From an uncultured Eubacteriales bacterium (GTDB lineage Bacteria > Bacillota > Clostridia > Christensenellales > Aristaeellaceae): a stretch of 64,000 nucleotides of DNA. Shown in pieces: positions 8,958-17,072 of the stretch. Within the stretch, counting starts at the first letter, position 1; the number at the start of each line of letters is the position of its first letter. A model generated the notes under the pieces. That model ran no database searches and was not told the DNA's origin. It saw only the letters and a program-made list of their open reading frames with translations. The stretch is from contig URUF01000002.1 in NCBI GenBank assembly GCA_900550955.1, forward strand, positions 35,444 through 99,443. Reading direction: 5' to 3'. The position numbers and the translations under genes were made by a program.

Positions 8958-9014
8958 TTGACAAGATCATAAACCTGAGAGTATACTCTCAGTCAAGAGC
9001 GTTTCTCTCAGGTT
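8958..9014. promoter_or_regulatory. merR promoter with palindromic operator
   Basis: For merR, TTGACA (8958-8963) and TATACT (8982-8987) are 18 bases apart. The -10 lies at the heart of a perfect 18-base palindrome, CTGAGAGTATACTCTCAG, at 8975-8992. A third half-site, CTCTCAGGTT at 9005-9014, is a perfect inverted match to AACCTGAGAG at 8972-8981. The site lies in the gap between two divergent genes and could control both. That MerR at 9044 is the binder is inferred from position and from the palindromic -10 spacer habit of the family. Confidence 0.75.
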
Positions 9015-9043
9015 TTTCATCTTTCCTTGCAGGAGGCGTATGC

Positions 9044-9526
9044 ATGTATTATACGGTTTGCGAGGTTGCCAAGAGGCTCCAGCTTTCTCCCCATACCATC
9101 CGCTTTTATGGCAAGGAGGGGCTTATCAATTTTGTGGAGCGGGATCAGAACGGGAACCGCATCTTCAAAGAATCCGATTTTGAGCGCTTGTTTATCATCG
9201 CTTCTTTAAAAAGGGCTGGCATGTCCATCAAGCAGATCAAGCGCTTTACCGAGCTGTGCGACGAGGGCGACGCCACCATTGCGCAGCGCCTCAAAATCAT
9301 TCTGGATCAGCGGGAGGCCGTGGAGGAGCAGATCACGGAGTTGCAGGACGCGCTGGATGTGCTCAAGTACAAGACCTGGCTGTATGAGGTCGCGCTGGGG
9401 GCGGGAACGACGGCCGTACACGACAACATGCCGCCGGAGAAAATGCCGCCGAGCATCCGCAAAGTCAAGGAACGCATCCGAAGGCTGACCGACGATATGG
9501 AGAAGCTATATAGGGGTCAGCCGTAA
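9044..9526 (+). CDS. MerR-family transcriptional regulator
   Basis: The 160-residue protein starts with a MerR winged helix (residues 2-70: EVAKRLQLSPHTIRFYGKEGLI, GNRIFKESDFERL) followed by a coiled-coil dimerisation helix (about 75-120). The C-terminal tail of 40 residues has no cysteines in metal-site arrangement, so it is not a mercury or zinc sensor; it resembles the YyaN/multidrug-type group. AGGAGG at 9031-9036 supports the ATG at 9044. It most likely regulates itself and the divergent exported-protein/MBOAT operon. Confidence 0.92.
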   Translation: MYYTVCEVAKRLQLSPHTIRFYGKEGLINFVERDQNGNRIFKESDFERLFIIASLKRAGMSIKQIKRFTELCDEGDATIAQRLKIILDQREAVEEQITELQDALDVLKYKTWLYEVALGAGTTAVHDNMPPEKMPPSIRKVKERIRRLTDDMEKLYRGQP

Positions 9527-9539
9527 ACCCAAAGAAACG

Positions 9540-9583
9540 CGCCTGTGCCATCCAAAGCGATGGCATGGGCGCGCCTTTTCGGG
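9540..9583 (+). terminator. merR terminator
   Basis: A long imperfect stem (GTGCCATC pairing with GATGGCAT, extended by flanking GC pairs) is followed by TTTTC, 15 bases after the merR stop. Confidence 0.7.
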
Positions 9584-10150
9584 AAGACTCACCCGCAAGA
9601 GGCGCTTCCTCGCCCAATTACGGCATAGCTCTTTTCAATGGCGGGTCGCAGGTTACGGCGGAGTAGCAGAGCTTGCCCGTTGCCAGCCTTTTGGAGGCAG
9701 ACGCGCTGGTATATTGGTTTTGAGCAGAGCGTATACTTTAGCGCATGCTCTCGGCCAAGAAGAAAGGTTTTGTTTGGGAAATGAAGCCGGTGATTGAGAG
9801 GGTGGGCGGCTGGGGGAATGGCGGCAAGCGTTGGAAAGGCGTATCCTTTCCGAAATTTTGACGCGGAGGACTGCGCCTCCGCGCCAAAACTGCTTGTTGG
9901 GGACACCCCAAACCCCATCGGGCTGCCGCCCCGATGCCTTTCCTGCTCGCGCTCGCGGGGCAGATTGTCCCGCAACGCTGTGCAATCAAGCATTTTGGTT
10001 CCCGCTTAGAGCGGCTTGCTCTTATGATTTCCCAATCCTGCTTCCAGCCTTCCCGGCGCCTGCGCCGTTGGATGGGTTTCCATACGCGTATCCTAAAGCA
10101 AACAACGAGGGTTGGAAAGCCTTCCATACTTCCTTCCCTCGTTATTTTTT
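9584..10150. other. gene-poor hairpin-rich region
   Basis: No open frame here has a good ribosome binding site or a recognisable product, although frames stay open on both strands because of the composition. Structured elements are visible: a stem with arms 9862-9869 and 9876-9883 (CGCGGAGG/CCTCCGCG), GC-rich inverted pieces around 9900-9965, and an intrinsic terminator at 10104-10150. The sequence could be a non-coding RNA gene, a decayed mobile segment, or an interspersed repeat. Confidence 0.4.
10104..10150 (+). terminator. intrinsic terminator
   Basis: Arms AACGAGGG (10104-10111) and CCCTCGTT (10136-10143) are perfect, and a seven-T run follows. It ends a rightward transcript of unknown origin. 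On the other strand it could serve the DUF3343 gene more weakly. Confidence 0.75.
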
Positions 10151-10189
10151 TCAGGTCCTTTCAAGCGGGAAGCGCATATAAACAAAGCC

Positions 10190-10459
10190 TTACAGCGGCT
10201 TTGTTACGGTGCGCTGCCCATTTTGACGCTCCACCTGGTAAAAACCGATCAGGTTTGAAGGATGAAGCTGGTTATACACCTCCATCACGCGCGAAGCGTC
10301 CGGTAGCTCAAAGCGGATGCTCAGCCCACATCCCACCGATACGTCGCGCGGGGTGGTAATCACCGACACGCGCACGCCGCTGCGGCGCAGCGCTCCCTCA
10401 AACTTGAGCACCTGCTGGCGCGAACGGAATGAGGCGATTCCGAAAACTTCCTGCTGCAT
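10190..10459 (-). CDS. DUF3343 (Se/S carrier-like) protein
   Basis: The 89-residue protein matches the DUF3343 / putative Se-S carrier family, with FRSRQQVLKFEGALRR at the start and the cysteine in SVGCGLSIRFEL near residue 44. Family members are proposed to carry sulfur or selenium during enzyme maturation. It is divergent from a gene of the EF2568 desulfurase type, a pairing reported in selenium-dependent molybdenum hydroxylase loci. No selD or hydroxylase gene is in this window, so a selenium role is not shown here. Confidence 0.8.
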   Translation of the reverse strand: MQQEVFGIASFRSRQQVLKFEGALRRSGVRVSVITTPRDVSVGCGLSIRFELPDASRVMEVYNQLHPSNLIGFYQVERQNGQRTVTKPL

Positions 10460-10539
10460 ACGTTCTATCCCCCTTCCTTTCTCATACAGTATACGTGAGC
10501 CCGCTTGTGGGTGTGAGGCTGCGAAGGGGGATTTTTGCC

Positions 10540-11670
10540 ATGATCTATCTGGATAACGCCGCCACCTCTTTTCCCAAACCGCCCATTGTGGTGCGCGCCA
10601 TGGCCGGCACCCTGCAAAAGCTGGGAGGCAATCCCGGCCGCTCGGGGCACGCGCTCTCCCTGTGCAGCGGGCGCATTATTCAAAACTGCCGCGAGCTGTT
10701 GGCGCAGGCCTTTGGCGCACCCGCGCCCGAAAACGTAGTGTTCTTTGCCAACTGCACCGAGGCGCTTAACACCGCCATCACCGGCACCCTTTGCGAAGGG
10801 GACGAGGTCATCTGCTCCCACGCGGAGCATAACGCGGTCATGCGCGTTCTCAAAGGGCTGGAGGAAACGGGGTCCATCCGCGTGCGCACGCTGGTGCCCA
10901 ACAGCCTGGGCGTTATCACCCCGCAGGCGCTTCAGGCCGCCGTTACGCCCAAAACCGCCCTGTGCGTGCTGTGCCATGCCAGCAACGTTACCGGCGTGGT
11001 GCAGCCCGTGCGCCAGCTTTCCGAGGCGCTTAAGCCCTACGGGGTGCCCCTGCTGGTGGACGCCGCGCAAACAGCCGGTATTCTGGATGTATCGCTGCAA
11101 AGCCTGGGAGCGGACATGATCGCTATGCCCGGCCACAAGGGGCTGCTGGGGCCGCACGGCACGGGCGTGCTTGTGCTGGGGCGCGGTATGCTGCCCAGGC
11201 CGCTGTTTGTGGGCGGCACCGGCTCCCAAAGCGAGAGCATGCTCCAGCCCATGCAGCTGCCGGACCGCTATGAAAGCGGCACCATCAACCTGCCCGGCAT
11301 CGCTGGGCTGATGGTAGGCGCACGTTTTGCCCTGGCCCATCGCGCGGAGATTGAGCAGTACGAGGCCGAGCTTGCCCAGCGGATGCGCAAGCGTTTAAGC
11401 GGCATCCGCGGCATACGGGTGCTGGGCCATCCCGGCGCGCCCAAGGTTGGGGTGGTAAGCTTCGTGCCCAGCGCCATGGACACGGGCGAGCTTTGCGACG
11501 CGCTGTCGCAAAACGGCTTCGCGCTGCGCGCGGGCCTGCATTGCGCGCCCTCCATCCATCAATGGCTGGGCACGCTGCACACCGGCGCATGCCGCGCAAG
11601 CGTGGGTATCTATACGACTGAAAACGACGTGGACGCTTTGTGCGATACGGTCGCCCGGCTTGTTCCCTAA
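10540..11670 (+). CDS. class V aminotransferase, EF2568-type cysteine desulfurase-like
   Basis: This 376-residue PLP enzyme begins MIYLDNAATSFPKP, typical of cysteine desulfurases and selenocysteine lyases. The PLP lysine lies in PGHKGLLGPHG near residue 201, and a cysteine in RAGLHCAP near residue 332 occupies the mobile persulfide-loop position. It belongs to the NifS-related group typified by Enterococcus EF2568. The start at 10540 is supported by AAGGGGG 9 bases upstream. Its likely job is to mobilise sulfur or selenium, possibly to the DUF3343 carrier encoded divergently. Confidence 0.9.
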   Translation: MIYLDNAATSFPKPPIVVRAMAGTLQKLGGNPGRSGHALSLCSGRIIQNCRELLAQAFGAPAPENVVFFANCTEALNTAITGTLCEGDEVICSHAEHNAVMRVLKGLEETGSIRVRTLVPNSLGVITPQALQAAVTPKTALCVLCHASNVTGVVQPVRQLSEALKPYGVPLLVDAAQTAGILDVSLQSLGADMIAMPGHKGLLGPHGTGVLVLGRGMLPRPLFVGGTGSQSESMLQPMQLPDRYESGTINLPGIAGLMVGARFALAHRAEIEQYEAELAQRMRKRLSGIRGIRVLGHPGAPKVGVVSFVPSAMDTGELCDALSQNGFALRAGLHCAPSIHQWLGTLHTGACRASVGIYTTENDVDALCDTVARLVP

Positions 11671-11765
11671 GGCAAAAAACTCTTTTTCATTTTGGTTTCC
11701 AGCTGAAATGCAGATAACGCAAGCGCTTCAAAATCTTTTCTTTTGTATTTTCCTTTCGTTAATGG

Positions 11766-11771
11766 TATAAT
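11766..11771 (+). promoter_or_regulatory. -10 element of the PucR-type gene
   Basis: TATAAT at 11766-11771 lies 46 bases before the GTG start at 11817. The -35 (TTGTAT at 11743-11748, 17 bases away) is poor, so an activator may help. Confidence 0.5.
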
Positions 11772-11816
11772 AACCGCGTGTAAGTGCTACTGGTATTGAC
11801 GAGAGGAGCGGCAGCC

Positions 11817-12887
11817 GTGTACATCGAAAAACGATACATCAAGAAAATAGCCAAGGTTTTTGAAGCCCTAAGCGTTCCCGTTCGCTTGCTGGATGCGCAG
11901 GGCGCATGCCTTGTGCCAGAGGACAGCCCGGCCGCCACGCTGCCTTCCGCCGTTATGGCGCAGGGCATTAATCACCATATCAGCGGCCAGTATTTCCGCA
12001 TGCTGGATATGCATCCCGCGCTGTACCTTGTCGCGCCCGACGACGCCCCGGGCGTAGAGGACGTGCTGTGCGTTACGGACGCGATGCTTATGAGCCTGTT
12101 CAAAAGCAGCCTGTCCATCGCCAGCCATACGGACGTGTACCGCCGGGCGCTCAAGCAGGAGCTTAGCGGCTCGGATTTAATCAGCCGTGCCAGCGAGCAC
12201 CAGATCCCCCTGGAAATGGAGCGTTGCGTGGTGCTGTTCCAGATGGAGCAAACGGAAAAGGCCAGCGCGTTCAGCATCCTTGGCGAGCTGATTCCCCTGG
12301 GCGATACCGACGTGCTGGTGGAGATGAACCGCCACCTGGTGGCGCTTATTAAGGATATGGATGGCATAGACGGCACGGACGAGCTGTACCAGTTTGCCCT
12401 GGCCGTGCAGGAAACCCTCATGGAGGAGGCCGTGCAGACCGCCATCGTTGGCATTGGCGAGGAAAAGCATACTTTGGCGCAGCTGGGCGAAAGCTATACC
12501 GAGGCACGCCGCGCCATGGAAGTGGGCCATATCTTCAACCCGGATGCGTCCATCCACGTGTTCCGAAGGCTTATGCTGGAACGCTTCCTCATGAATGTGC
12601 CTCGCGAGGAAAGCCTGCACTACCACGCGCTGCTGTTTAACCGTAAGACCTCCAAGCTCTTTAACGAGGAAATGCTGCAAACCATCGAAATGTTTTTCCG
12701 CAAGGATTTGAACCTGTCCGATACGGCCCGCCAGCTCTTTATCCACCGCAACACGCTGGTATACAGGCTGGACAAGGTGCAGCGTCAAACAGGGCTGGAT
12801 TTGCGCCACTTTGACGACGCCGTTACCTTCAAAATCCTTTACGAGCTTAAAAAGTGCGGCTTGGAAAAGCCAAAGCAGATTTATTGA
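11817..12887 (+). CDS. PucR/CdaR-type transcriptional regulator
   Basis: The 356-residue protein ends in a PucR-type helix-turn-helix (about 305-350: LNLSDTARQLFIHRNTLVYRLDKV). Its middle resembles the GGDEF-like domain found in sugar-diacid regulators of the CdaR type, and the N-terminal 100 residues form a possible sensor domain. The GTG at 11817 has AGGAG 8 bases upstream. A 25-base gap separates it from the S41 protease gene, so the two may be co-transcribed. Its targets are not evident; the class often senses carboxylic or amino-acid metabolites. Confidence 0.85.
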   Translation: MYIEKRYIKKIAKVFEALSVPVRLLDAQGACLVPEDSPAATLPSAVMAQGINHHISGQYFRMLDMHPALYLVAPDDAPGVEDVLCVTDAMLMSLFKSSLSIASHTDVYRRALKQELSGSDLISRASEHQIPLEMERCVVLFQMEQTEKASAFSILGELIPLGDTDVLVEMNRHLVALIKDMDGIDGTDELYQFALAVQETLMEEAVQTAIVGIGEEKHTLAQLGESYTEARRAMEVGHIFNPDASIHVFRRLMLERFLMNVPREESLHYHALLFNRKTSKLFNEEMLQTIEMFFRKDLNLSDTARQLFIHRNTLVYRLDKVQRQTGLDLRHFDDAVTFKILYELKKCGLEKPKQIY

Positions 12888-12912
12888 TTTTATTGGAAAA
12901 CGAGGCGACCAT

Positions 12913-14151
12913 ATGAAATCTTTTATGAACAAACATATCCGGCTGCTATGCCTGCTGCTGATAGTATCGCTTATGCTGACGGGCTGCGCGCTTTTGCCCA
13001 CCTCCATCAGCGACACGCTGACCGGCCAGGCCTCCGGCGGCACGGTCACCATTAGCCAGGAGGAATATGACCGCCTGAAACGGTATGAGGAGCTTGAGGA
13101 AATACGCCAGATCGTTGATCATTACTACTATCAGGAACCGAATGAGCAGGCCATGCTTGACGGCGCTAACATGGGCATGCTTTACGGCCTGGGCGATCCG
13201 TATACGTATTACTACACCCCCGAGGCCTACGCCTCCATGTGGGAGGATGACGAGGGCGAGTATGCCGGTATCGGCATTCAGATCATGGCGGATTATACCA
13301 CCAGCCTTTGTACCATCAGCCGCGTGTTCCTGGACAGCCCCGCCCTGGAGGCGGGCCTTCGCAAGGGCGATATCCTCACCCGCGTGGAGGATTTAGACGT
13401 TACGGCTACCAACCTACAGGACGCGGTGAACATTATGCGCGGCGAGGTGGGCAAAACCGTAAACGTACAGGTGCTGCGCGGCGATCAGATGCTGGATTTT
13501 GTGGTTGGCCGCGCCGTGGTGCATGTAAACTGGGTAAATAGCTGCATGCTGGAAAACGATATCGGCTATATTTCCCTGTATGAGTTTAGCGGGGATTGCA
13601 GCTCCGCCTTCGCGGTGCAGCTGGATAACCTGATGGCCCAGGGGGCGAAGGCGCTGATCATTGACCTGAGGGATAATCCCGGCGGCTGGGTGGACGACGC
13701 GCAGCGCGTGGCGGATATGTTTATGGGCGAGGGCAACGTGGCGTCGCTTGTATACCGCGACGGAACCACGGAATACTACACCACCACAACCGACGGCAAG
13801 GAGAACAGCCTGCCCCTTGTGGTGCTGGTAAACGAGTTTTCCGCTTCCGCCAGCGAGATTCTCTCCGGCGCGCTTCAGGACCGCGGACGCGCCACCATCG
13901 TAGGCACGCAAACCTACGGCAAGGGCGTGGTGCAGTATGTGCTGCCCATTGGCTCCCGCGGCGCGGGCATGCAGGTTACCGTTGCGCAGTACTATACCCC
14001 CAACGGTAACGAGGTGCATAAAATTGGCATTACGCCGGATATTACCGCCGAGATGCCCGAGGGAGACACCACCATGTACGACATTGGCGACCTAAGCGAC
14101 GCGCAGCTCAAAAAGGCTTATGACGTGGCGCTAGAGAAGCTTGCAAAGTAA
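12913..14151 (+). CDS. S41-family C-terminal processing peptidase, lipoprotein
   Basis: The 412-residue protein has a lipoprotein signal (LMLTGCALL), a helical segment, a PDZ domain (about 115-200, with AGIGIQI) and an S41 tail-specific protease domain. The catalytic Ser is in the EFSASASEIL block and the Lys in TYGKGVVQ. It should act on the outer face of the membrane, degrading or processing exported proteins; CtpA-type enzymes have this arrangement. The ATG at 12913 gives the lipoprotein signal at the very N-terminus. Confidence 0.93.
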   Translation: MKSFMNKHIRLLCLLLIVSLMLTGCALLPTSISDTLTGQASGGTVTISQEEYDRLKRYEELEEIRQIVDHYYYQEPNEQAMLDGANMGMLYGLGDPYTYYYTPEAYASMWEDDEGEYAGIGIQIMADYTTSLCTISRVFLDSPALEAGLRKGDILTRVEDLDVTATNLQDAVNIMRGEVGKTVNVQVLRGDQMLDFVVGRAVVHVNWVNSCMLENDIGYISLYEFSGDCSSAFAVQLDNLMAQGAKALIIDLRDNPGGWVDDAQRVADMFMGEGNVASLVYRDGTTEYYTTTTDGKENSLPLVVLVNEFSASASEILSGALQDRGRATIVGTQTYGKGVVQYVLPIGSRGAGMQVTVAQYYTPNGNEVHKIGITPDITAEMPEGDTTMYDIGDLSDAQLKKAYDVALEKLAK

Positions 14152-14199
14152 AAAGCGTTAGAGAGCGGAGCAGAAAGACGCCAAACGAAAAAAGAAAAC

Positions 14200-14250
14200 A
14201 TACCGGGGAAAGAAAGGCAAAGGCCCTTTCAACCCCGGTATTTCCTTTAA
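14200..14250 (+). terminator. S41 gene terminator
   Basis: Arms ATACCGGGG (14200-14208) and CCCCGGTAT (14233-14241) with an inner GAAAGG/CCTTTC stem are followed by TTTCCTTT. The A-rich 5' side suggests it may work in both directions. Confidence 0.75.
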
Positions 14251-14404
14251 GATAGACATATGGAAACCAACCCAAAGCAAGCACAGTATGCATACGAGAA
14301 AAATGGCCGGATGTTCGTTTTGCTGGTGAATTGCGATATCAAGCTGGACAGTGAAGGGGAGGGGAATTGCGAAAGACGCACGAGGCAGAACGGTAGTGCA
14401 GAGA

Positions 14405-14645
14405 TTACCGAGGCAGATCGAGGTTTCTGCCTCGCAAAAGGCGCTGATCAATGTAGTTATACAGGGGCTTGGTGCAGACCATCGTTTCAAAGAGATAGCA
14501 AAATACTGTGTATGCTGGTGTTATCCGCTATCCATCCGCCATCCATCCGCCCGACGGTTCGCGCTTGAGTTCCTCATATACCGTTGACCTCGCGATATCC
14601 TGCTCCCGGGCTATCTGGCTTTTGCTCACATGGCGAACCTCCTGT
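14405..14645 (-). pseudogene. IS30-family transposase remnant
   Basis: On the minus strand, one frame first gives a helix-turn-helix like the IS30 N-terminus (SKSQIAREQDIARSTVYEELKRE, from about 14629), then an in-frame stop at 14530-14528. The same frame continues to the segment VCTKPLYNYIDQRLL...NLDLPR (14482-14408), a motif typical of IS30 transposases between HTH and catalytic domain. Roughly 80 residues between the blocks and the entire DDE domain are missing. An inverted repeat (14630-14638 / 14676-14684) lies at the upstream end. This is a decayed insertion sequence, not a functional gene. Confidence 0.65.
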
Positions 14646-14765
14646 GGTGTTTGGCGTGACAATTCATTCTACCACGTTCGCCATGCTTCGTCTTTTTGAT
14701 TCCCTCCTGCCCGATTTCTACCATCCGCCGACCGGAAAAAGTCTGAAAAAAGAAACGTTTTTCTA

Positions 14766-14910
14766 TTGACAGCACAGCAAGGATTTAGTAAAATAACCTT
14801 TGGCATCAATAGACTCCGCCAGCCCCGGATTGCTATTGGAACCCGCGCGCGTTTGCTGACCATCAAATGCCGCAAAAGACACACTTTACCCCTTGAAGGA
14901 GGATACCAAC
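14766..14910 (+). promoter_or_regulatory. rplM promoter and leader
   Basis: TTGACA (14766-14771) and TAAAAT (14789-14794) are 17 bases apart. The transcript should begin near 14801, leaving a leader of about 110 bases before the TTG start. L13 leaders that bind the protein are known in Bacillota, so this segment is a candidate autoregulatory leader; I could not confirm its fold. Confidence 0.65.
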
Positions 14911-15342
14911 TTGAATACGTACATGGCAAAGGCCTCCGATGTACAGCGCAAATGGTACATCGTGGATGCCGAAGGCGTAGTGCTGGGCCGTTTGGCCAGC
15001 CAGGTTGCCAGCATCCTGCGCGGCAAAAACAAGCCTACTTATACTCCCCAAGTGGATACGGGCGATTACGTAATCGTTATCAATGCCGATAAGGTTGTTC
15101 TGACCGGCAAAAAGCTTGATCAGAAAATCTACTATAAGCACAGCGGCTATCCGGGCGGCTTGAAGGAAACCCCTTACCGCCGTTTGCTGAACGAAAAGCC
15201 TGAGTTTGTTATTCAGCATGCTGTGATTGGTATGTTGCCCAAGGGCCCCCTTGGCCGCAAGATGGCCAAGAAGCTGAAGGTGTATGCCGGCGCGGAGCAT
15301 GAGCATGCCGCCCAGCAGCCCGAAACGCTGGTTATTAAGTAA
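14911..15342 (+). CDS. rplM: 50S ribosomal protein L13
   Basis: The 143-residue protein matches L13 throughout: [16 protein letters not shown], the [11 protein letters not shown] block, [13 protein letters not shown] and the [14 protein letters not shown] block. I place the start at the TTG at 14911, 8 bases after AAGGAGG at 14896-14902, giving the usual [12 protein letters not shown]-terminus. L13 binds 23S rRNA early in large-subunit assembly. It is followed by rpsI after 23 bases, the conserved pair in bacteria. Confidence 0.97.
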   Translation: MNTYMAKASDVQRKWYIVDAEGVVLGRLASQVASILRGKNKPTYTPQVDTGDYVIVINADKVVLTGKKLDQKIYYKHSGYPGGLKETPYRRLLNEKPEFVIQHAVIGMLPKGPLGRKMAKKLKVYAGAEHEHAAQQPETLVIK

Positions 15343-15365
15343 CGACACGGAAGGAGCGAAACAAA

Positions 15366-15758
15366 ATGGCGAAAGTTGAGTATAATGCCGTGGGTCGTCG
15401 TAAGACGGCTATCGCCCGTGTCCGTTTGGTCGCCGGCGACGGTAAGATTCTAATTAACAAGCGTGGCCTGGACGAGTATTTCGGCCTGGAAACGCTGAAA
15501 ATGACGGTTCGTCAGCCCTTGGAGCTTACCAAGGCCGGCGGCGATATGGATATTTTGGTGAACGTGCACGGGGGCGGCCTTAGCGGCCAGGCGGGCGCGA
15601 TTCGTCATGGCATCAGCCGCGCGCTGATCAAGGCCAATCCTGACCTGCGCGAGAGCCTTAAAAAGGCTGGCTTCCTCACGCGCGATCCGCGCATGAAGGA
15701 GCGCAAAAAGTACGGCCTCAAGGCCGCCCGTCGCGCGCCTCAGTTCAGCAAGCGCTGA
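15366..15758 (+). CDS. rpsI: 30S ribosomal protein S9
   Basis: The 130-residue protein is S9, with the [13 protein letters not shown] start, the [21 protein letters not shown] core and the basic tail ending in QFSKR that reaches the P-site tRNA. Length is normal. It is the second gene of the L13-S9 operon and is followed by an intrinsic terminator. Confidence 0.98.
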   Translation: MAKVEYNAVGRRKTAIARVRLVAGDGKILINKRGLDEYFGLETLKMTVRQPLELTKAGGDMDILVNVHGGGLSGQAGAIRHGISRALIKANPDLRESLKKAGFLTRDPRMKERKKYGLKAARRAPQFSKR

Positions 15759-15778
15759 TTATTTCAAACGGTTTTCTG

Positions 15779-15811
15779 CCCTGTGCCCGCGTGGGTACAG
15801 GGTTTTCTTTT
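15779..15811 (+). terminator. rplM-rpsI terminator
   Basis: A stem CCCTGT...ACAGGG (15779-15784 / 15797-15802) with inner GC pairs is followed by TTTTCTTTT. Confidence 0.8.
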
Positions 15812-15899
15812 GGTTTTGATTTGTGCGGCGTGCCAGGGCGGCCCATCCGCATAGGAGAACCAGCGCCGTCGCGTTCCTGCAAAATAAAGAATGGAAAAG

Positions 15900-15936
15900 C
15901 TACCGGCATCCGATGCAATACCGGTAGTTTTCTTTT
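15900..15936 (+). terminator. second hairpin with T run
   Basis: Arms CTACCGG (15900-15906) and CCGGTAG (15921-15927) are followed by TTTTCTTTT. It lies 120 bases beyond the rpsI terminator, so a short transcript or a backup terminator is implied. No gene is seen between the two. Confidence 0.65.
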
Positions 15937-15960
15937 GCCCATACCGCATAGGCCGAACGA

Positions 15961-16009
15961 TAAAAAACCTGTTCCCTCTCGCTCCGGGCCAAAGCGATTC
16001 GGGAACAGG
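15961..16009 (-). terminator. terminator of the NYN gene
   Basis: Read leftward, CCTGTTCCC/GGGAACAGG arms (16001-16009 / 15968-15976) are followed by TTTTTTA. It starts 6 bases after the NYN gene stop. Confidence 0.85.
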
Positions 16010-16014
16010 GCTTT

Positions 16015-16809
16015 TCAGTTGCTTTTTTTGCGTATATACACCAGCTTGATATTTGGAGCGGCCGGGCTGGATTCGCTTTTAAAGTCGTATGCATCAAGGG
16101 AGCGCACAAAGTGGGTCAGCTTTGCATAGCCGAAGTTGCGGGAATCAAAGTCCGGGTACTTGTTGAGCAGCTGGTTGCCCAGCGCGCCCATGAAATACCA
16201 CCCATCCTCGTCTGAGTTTTCAGTCACCAGTTCGTCGATAGCCTTGGTGATTTCCTCCTTATCCATGCCGGGACTTACGGATGGCTCGCCGGCAGGCTCT
16301 GCCGCCGCGCTCAAGGCCGGCTTCTGCCTGCCGGGCTTGATGCCGTCTGATGCGGCGCCCTGCTTTTCCTTGAACAAAACATCCAAATACAAAAATTTGT
16401 CGCAGGCACTTCGGAAGGAGGCCGGCGTTTTTTGCTCGCCCATGCCCACGACCAGCATTTCCGATTCCCTCAGGCGGGAGGCAAGCCTTGTAAAATCGCT
16501 GTCGGAGGAAATGATGCAAAACCCTTGCAGCTTGCCGGCGTGCAAAAGATCCATCGCGTCGATGATCAGCGCAGAATCGGATGAGTTTTTGCCGCTGGTA
16601 TTGCAAAATTGCTGGATAGGCTGTATAGAATAGTCCATCACGGCCTTTTTCCAGGCCGCGCTTGTGGAGGAGGACCAATCGCCGTAAATACGCTTGCAGA
16701 TAGCGGTTCCAAAGCGCGCAGCCTCGTCAAGAATCAATTTGGCGTATTTGCTGGAGATGTTTTCTGCGTCAATCAAAATAGCCAGTTTGCGGGAAGAATC
16801 TGAATCCAT
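16015..16809 (-). CDS. NYN-domain protein with OST-HTH/LOTUS domain
   Basis: The 264-residue protein has an NYN (PIN-like, DUF88/LabA) domain in residues 8-150, with acidic residues Asp14 (LIDAEN), Asp78 and Asp103/105 (SSDSDF) that would bind a metal in the ribonuclease fold. A low-complexity linker leads to an OST-HTH/LOTUS domain (about 180-258), thought to bind RNA. Proteins of this architecture are widespread and likely RNases, but their targets are largely unknown. AGGAG stands 10 bases before the ATG. It is monocistronic. Confidence 0.9.
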   Translation of the reverse strand: MDSDSSRKLAILIDAENISSKYAKLILDEAARFGTAICKRIYGDWSSSTSAAWKKAVMDYSIQPIQQFCNTSGKNSSDSALIIDAMDLLHAGKLQGFCIISSDSDFTRLASRLRESEMLVVGMGEQKTPASFRSACDKFLYLDVLFKEKQGAASDGIKPGRQKPALSAAAEPAGEPSVSPGMDKEEITKAIDELVTENSDEDGWYFMGALGNQLLNKYPDFDSRNFGYAKLTHFVRSLDAYDFKSESSPAAPNIKLVYIRKKSN

Positions 16810-17072
16810 CGCTCAATCGCTCCTATACCATGGTGAATGCAAGGATAGCACATACAATACAGCTCGCTTTCATTGTAAGGGTTGCACCCCATCCTGTCAA
16901 CTTATTACGCTACAATGGCTTTGCTGGGAAGGGTTGGGCCGAGGCGTCCCTTCGCATACGGCCCATTCGTCGCCAATAAAGGATGACCAAGCAATCCCAA
17001 GCTGCTGCTTTGGGCCGGTATGCCGCCATTTTCCGGCGGTGGTAAAAATCATATATGCGAAGGAGGATATCC

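Noticed and set aside
9589..9993. 134-residue minus-strand open frame in the hairpin-rich gap
   Set aside because: No ribosome binding site, and the inverted repeats dominate the sequence; frames on both strands are open to similar extents, so coding is not supported.
14260..14568. Short open frames on the plus strand over the IS30 relic
   Set aside because: The minus-strand transposase motifs explain the sequence better.
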